A stretch of 64,000 bases of DNA from Candidatus Izemoplasmatales bacterium. GTDB taxonomy: Bacteria > Bacillota_I > Bacilli_A > Izemoplasmatales > Hujiaoplasmataceae. The stretch lies in assembly GCA_041649275.1 (NCBI GenBank), contig JBAZNL010000002.1, positions 124,001-188,000 on the forward strand, written 5' to 3'. This document shows positions 61,917 to 64,000 of this stretch, in pieces (position 1 is the first letter of the stretch; each line of letters begins with the position of its first letter). The notes beneath the pieces are model-generated. The model worked only from the letters and a program-made list of their open reading frames with translations. It made no database searches and was not told the DNA's origin. The translations under genes were made by a program, and so were the position numbers.

Positions 61917-61939
61917 CATCGATGATTTCATCGATGGGA

Positions 61940-61968
61940 TTGTATCTATGGCCATGGCGGCGTATAAT
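61940..61968 (+). promoter_or_regulatory. Promoter of the lipoprotein gene, with tandem repeat upstream
   Basis: TTGTAT and TATAAT are spaced by 17 bases. Just upstream, the 11-base word TTTCATCGATG occurs twice (61914-61924 and 61926-61936), 12 bases apart, a possible regulator site. Confidence 0.55.
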
Positions 61969-62010
61969 GAATGGGAAAAGAACGTCATCATCCAATCGGA
62001 GGAAGACACC

Positions 62011-63339
62011 ATGACGAAGAAAATCGCAATTTTCCTGTCGATCGCGCTCTTCGCATTCGCGGCGGTCGCTTGCGACGAAACCACGCTTGATTCGAAGTCG
62101 ACGACCGCGACCACGACGGAATTCGCCGTCGACGTCCGCGCCGTCGTCGCCGCCAGCGCCGACGAACTCGACGAGATCGTGGCGGACCTGGGCGGCGAAC
62201 AGAAGACGGAAACCGCCGCGTATTTCCCGCGGCGCCTTGTCGCGGACGATCCCGGCATCCTCACGCCGGAGGAGTACCACGAGGTCTACGACACGCAGCG
62301 CGACAATTCGACCGACGTCGCCCTCTGCGAGGAATACGTGATCTACGCCGAACTCACCCGCTCCATCGAGGCCGAACTCGAGGCGAATCCCCTCCTGGGG
62401 ATCGGCGTCGAGTTCACCCTCGACATCGAGTCCATTGGGATCCGCACGATCACGCTTTCCGCCGTCGACGGATACGTCCTCGTCAAGATGACGGAAATCA
62501 TCGAAATCGAGGACGAAGCGGATGTCGTGATCACGACCGTCATGCGGATGGGGTTCGATGAAGCCGACCGATTCGTCTTCGACAACTTCATCACGTCGAC
62601 GGAGACGGGCATCGGCGAATACAACTATTCCGGTTTCGTCGAAAACGAACGTTTCCTGCTCATCAACCATTTCATCGACGGAGGTTACGATTTCCTCGTC
62701 GTCTCGGACGTCGACGACGAGGAACTCGCGATCACCGTGAACGACGGCGGCGGCGAGGGCGCGGAGACGGCCGAGCGGTACGAGTTCGTGTGCTGGCGCG
62801 ATTCCGAAACCGACCGGCGGACGAGCATCACCTTCGCCGACGGCGTCGCCGTGAGCGAGTACTACGAATTCTTCAACGCACATGGCATCTGGCTGATGTA
62901 CCGTGTTCCCGCACTCGACGATCCGGACGAAGTGAGCGTCTGGTGGAGCCTGCTCGACGCGGACGGATGGGATTACGTCTACGACGAGCCTTCGAACGAC
63001 TCGTACAGCATGGAAGTGGAACTCTACAAGGACGACGCCCGGATGTTCGCCGACGGATCGGCGATCGTCCGCGGCTACCTGTCGGTCTTCACCTGCCTGT
63101 ATCTGGTCATCGAAGCCGAACCCGCCTACTTCACGGAGGAGGTCCTGAACCTCTCGGCGTTCGGACTGACGTTCAACCATCCGGAGATCACCCCCGAAGC
63201 GCTCGAGGCGGTCCGCGCCGCGGACATCGCCGCCGCCCCGGACGCGGCCGTCTACATGGACGTCGACCTGCTTCAGGCGACGGCGGAAGAACTCGCCGGC
63301 TTCGTCCCGGCGATCCTGTTCGACGCCCTCGGCGACTGA
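62011..63339 (+). CDS. Surface lipoprotein of unknown function
   Basis: This 442-residue protein starts at 62011 (CGGAGGAAG upstream). The signal peptide ends in lipobox AVAC (Cys near 20), followed by the Thr-rich linker typical of this genome. The rest is very acidic (many Asp and Glu) and probably beta-rich, with repeating YxxE-type strands. No family recognised. Single gene with its own promoter and terminator. Confidence 0.75.
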   Translation: MTKKIAIFLSIALFAFAAVACDETTLDSKSTTATTTEFAVDVRAVVAASADELDEIVADLGGEQKTETAAYFPRRLVADDPGILTPEEYHEVYDTQRDNSTDVALCEEYVIYAELTRSIEAELEANPLLGIGVEFTLDIESIGIRTITLSAVDGYVLVKMTEIIEIEDEADVVITTVMRMGFDEADRFVFDNFITSTETGIGEYNYSGFVENERFLLINHFIDGGYDFLVVSDVDDEELAITVNDGGGEGAETAERYEFVCWRDSETDRRTSITFADGVAVSEYYEFFNAHGIWLMYRVPALDDPDEVSVWWSLLDADGWDYVYDEPSNDSYSMEVELYKDDARMFADGSAIVRGYLSVFTCLYLVIEAEPAYFTEEVLNLSAFGLTFNHPEITPEALEAVRAADIAAAPDAAVYMDVDLLQATAEELAGFVPAILFDALGD

Positions 63340-63346
63340 AAGACGC

Positions 63347-63374
63347 ATGGCGGGATCCAGGTCCCGCCATTTTC
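63347..63374 (+). terminator. Rho-independent terminator
   Basis: ATGGCGGGA/TCCCGCCAT with loop TCCAGG followed by TTTTC. Confidence 0.85.
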
Positions 63375-63392
63375 ATGGAAGGGAAGCGGAAG

Positions 63393-63905
63393 ATGGAACG
63401 GATCATGATCGTCGGAAACGGCGGCACCGGCAAGTCGACGCTCGCCGTCCGATTGAGTGAACTGACCGGGCTGCCCGTCGTCCATCTCGACCGGCTGTTC
63501 TGGCGGCCGGGATGGAAAAGCGTCGAATCGGCCGAATTCGACCGGTTGCTGGCGGAAGAAGTCGCCAGGGAACGCTGGATCATCGACGGGAACTACAACC
63601 GTACGATGGAAACGCGGCTGGCACGCGCGGATACGGTCGTCTGGCTCGATTTTCCCCGGGTGGTCGCCCTCTGGGGCGTCCTCAGGCGAAATCGTGCCTG
63701 GAATGGCAGGACGCGTCCGGACATGGGCGACGGCTGCCCCGAGAAGATCGACGCCGAGTTCCTGCGCTGGATCTGGGGATTCAACCGGAACAACCGCGCT
63801 CGCTATCGCACCCTGTTCCAACCTACCCCGACCAGGCGACTGGTCGTTCTGAGAAATCGTCGCGAGCTGAAGAAGTGGCTCGACGGACTCGAAAACGGAG
63901 GATGA
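63393..63905 (+). CDS. FlaR-like P-loop kinase (adenylate kinase-related)
   Basis: This 170-residue cytoplasmic protein begins MERIMIVGNGGTGKST, with the Walker A at about 8-16. Features of the 'topology modulation protein' FlaR group are HLDRLFWRPGW near 31-41, WIIDGNYNRTM near 62-72, a DTVVWLDFPR Walker-B-like strand and a basic RRNRAWNGRTRPDMGDG lid. An ATG at 63375 is an alternative start. The substrate of this group is unknown. It ends before a strong terminator. Confidence 0.85.
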   Translation: MERIMIVGNGGTGKSTLAVRLSELTGLPVVHLDRLFWRPGWKSVESAEFDRLLAEEVARERWIIDGNYNRTMETRLARADTVVWLDFPRVVALWGVLRRNRAWNGRTRPDMGDGCPEKIDAEFLRWIWGFNRNNRARYRTLFQPTPTRRLVVLRNRRELKKWLDGLENGG

Positions 63906-63937
63906 GGGATCCTTCATCGCGAAATACGCCCGAGAGG

Positions 63938-63966
63938 GGCGGTCGCTTCGGCGGCCGCCCTTTTTC
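63938..63966 (+). terminator. Rho-independent terminator
   Basis: GGGCGGTCGC/GCGGCCGCCC with loop TTCG followed by TTTTT. Nothing else is seen in the last 95 bases. Confidence 0.88.
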
Positions 63967-64000
63967 GTTCGTCGATATTTCATTTTTCGTCTGTGATGCT

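Overview
The window joins two unlike stretches of DNA. Positions 1 to about 13,500 are a mid- to low-GC integrated element that I read as a filamentous phage (inovirus-type) prophage. It has a Rep_trans-type rolling-circle initiator, a Zot/pI-like assembly ATPase, a 74-residue major-coat-like protein, two large secreted, C-terminally anchored proteins and a set of small genes, almost all on the minus strand. The truncated start of a tyrosine integrase lies at the left edge. At the right end is the 3' half of a tRNA-Arg (anticodon CCG) with no 5' half, so the element sits in a tRNA gene and its other end is off-window. A short, very AT-rich plus-strand cargo (396-1617) lies beside the integrase.

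Positions 13,500-64,000 are high-GC chromosome. TGA is used as a stop, so the code is standard. Many secreted proteins are lipoproteins whose lipobox cysteine is followed by a threonine/alanine linker, L27 has an N-terminal extension, and no outer-membrane genes are seen. This suggests a monoderm Bacillota/Bacilli relative, possibly one of the Mollicutes-related lineages (Acholeplasmatales/Izemoplasmatales type) with unusually high GC. That placement is an inference from style, not a proven assignment.

Layout: (a) 13,630-18,675, a sugar operon of GH3 beta-glucosidase, GH13 alpha-glucosidase and a GH130 phosphorylase. (b) 18,697-22,119, an alpha/beta hydrolase, a Gfo/Idh/MocA oxidoreductase, ribosomal proteins L21 and L27, and a small membrane protein. 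(c) 22,233-30,460, a large inverting glycoside phosphorylase, galactokinase, a membrane protein, a GNAT acetyltransferase, Obg GTPase and a methyltransferase. (d) 30,457-60,915, a 30-kb glycan locus behind a perfect-consensus promoter. (e) 61,044-63,905, a small membrane protein, RuvA, a lipoprotein and a FlaR-like P-loop kinase.

The 30-kb locus reads as a beta-mannan/glucomannan utilisation system. Two surface lipoproteins with GH5-like catalytic domains would cut the polymer, a CE2-like esterase would remove acetyl groups, and two solute-binding proteins with two permease pairs would import oligosaccharides (no ATPase gene is present). Inside the cell a GH130_2-like mannooligosaccharide phosphorylase, a cellobiose/mannobiose 2-epimerase, a mannosylglucose phosphorylase and a GH2 beta-mannosidase would finish degradation, with a LacI regulator encoded within. 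A DUF5696 protein and an NHL/YIP1-type membrane protein lie between the permease pairs, and a 1,586-residue modular carbohydrate-binding lipoprotein ends the run.

The strongest leads are the prophage, with hairpins in most of its larger intergenic gaps and a family of small paralogous proteins, and the compact mannan locus with its uncharacterised transporter-associated proteins.
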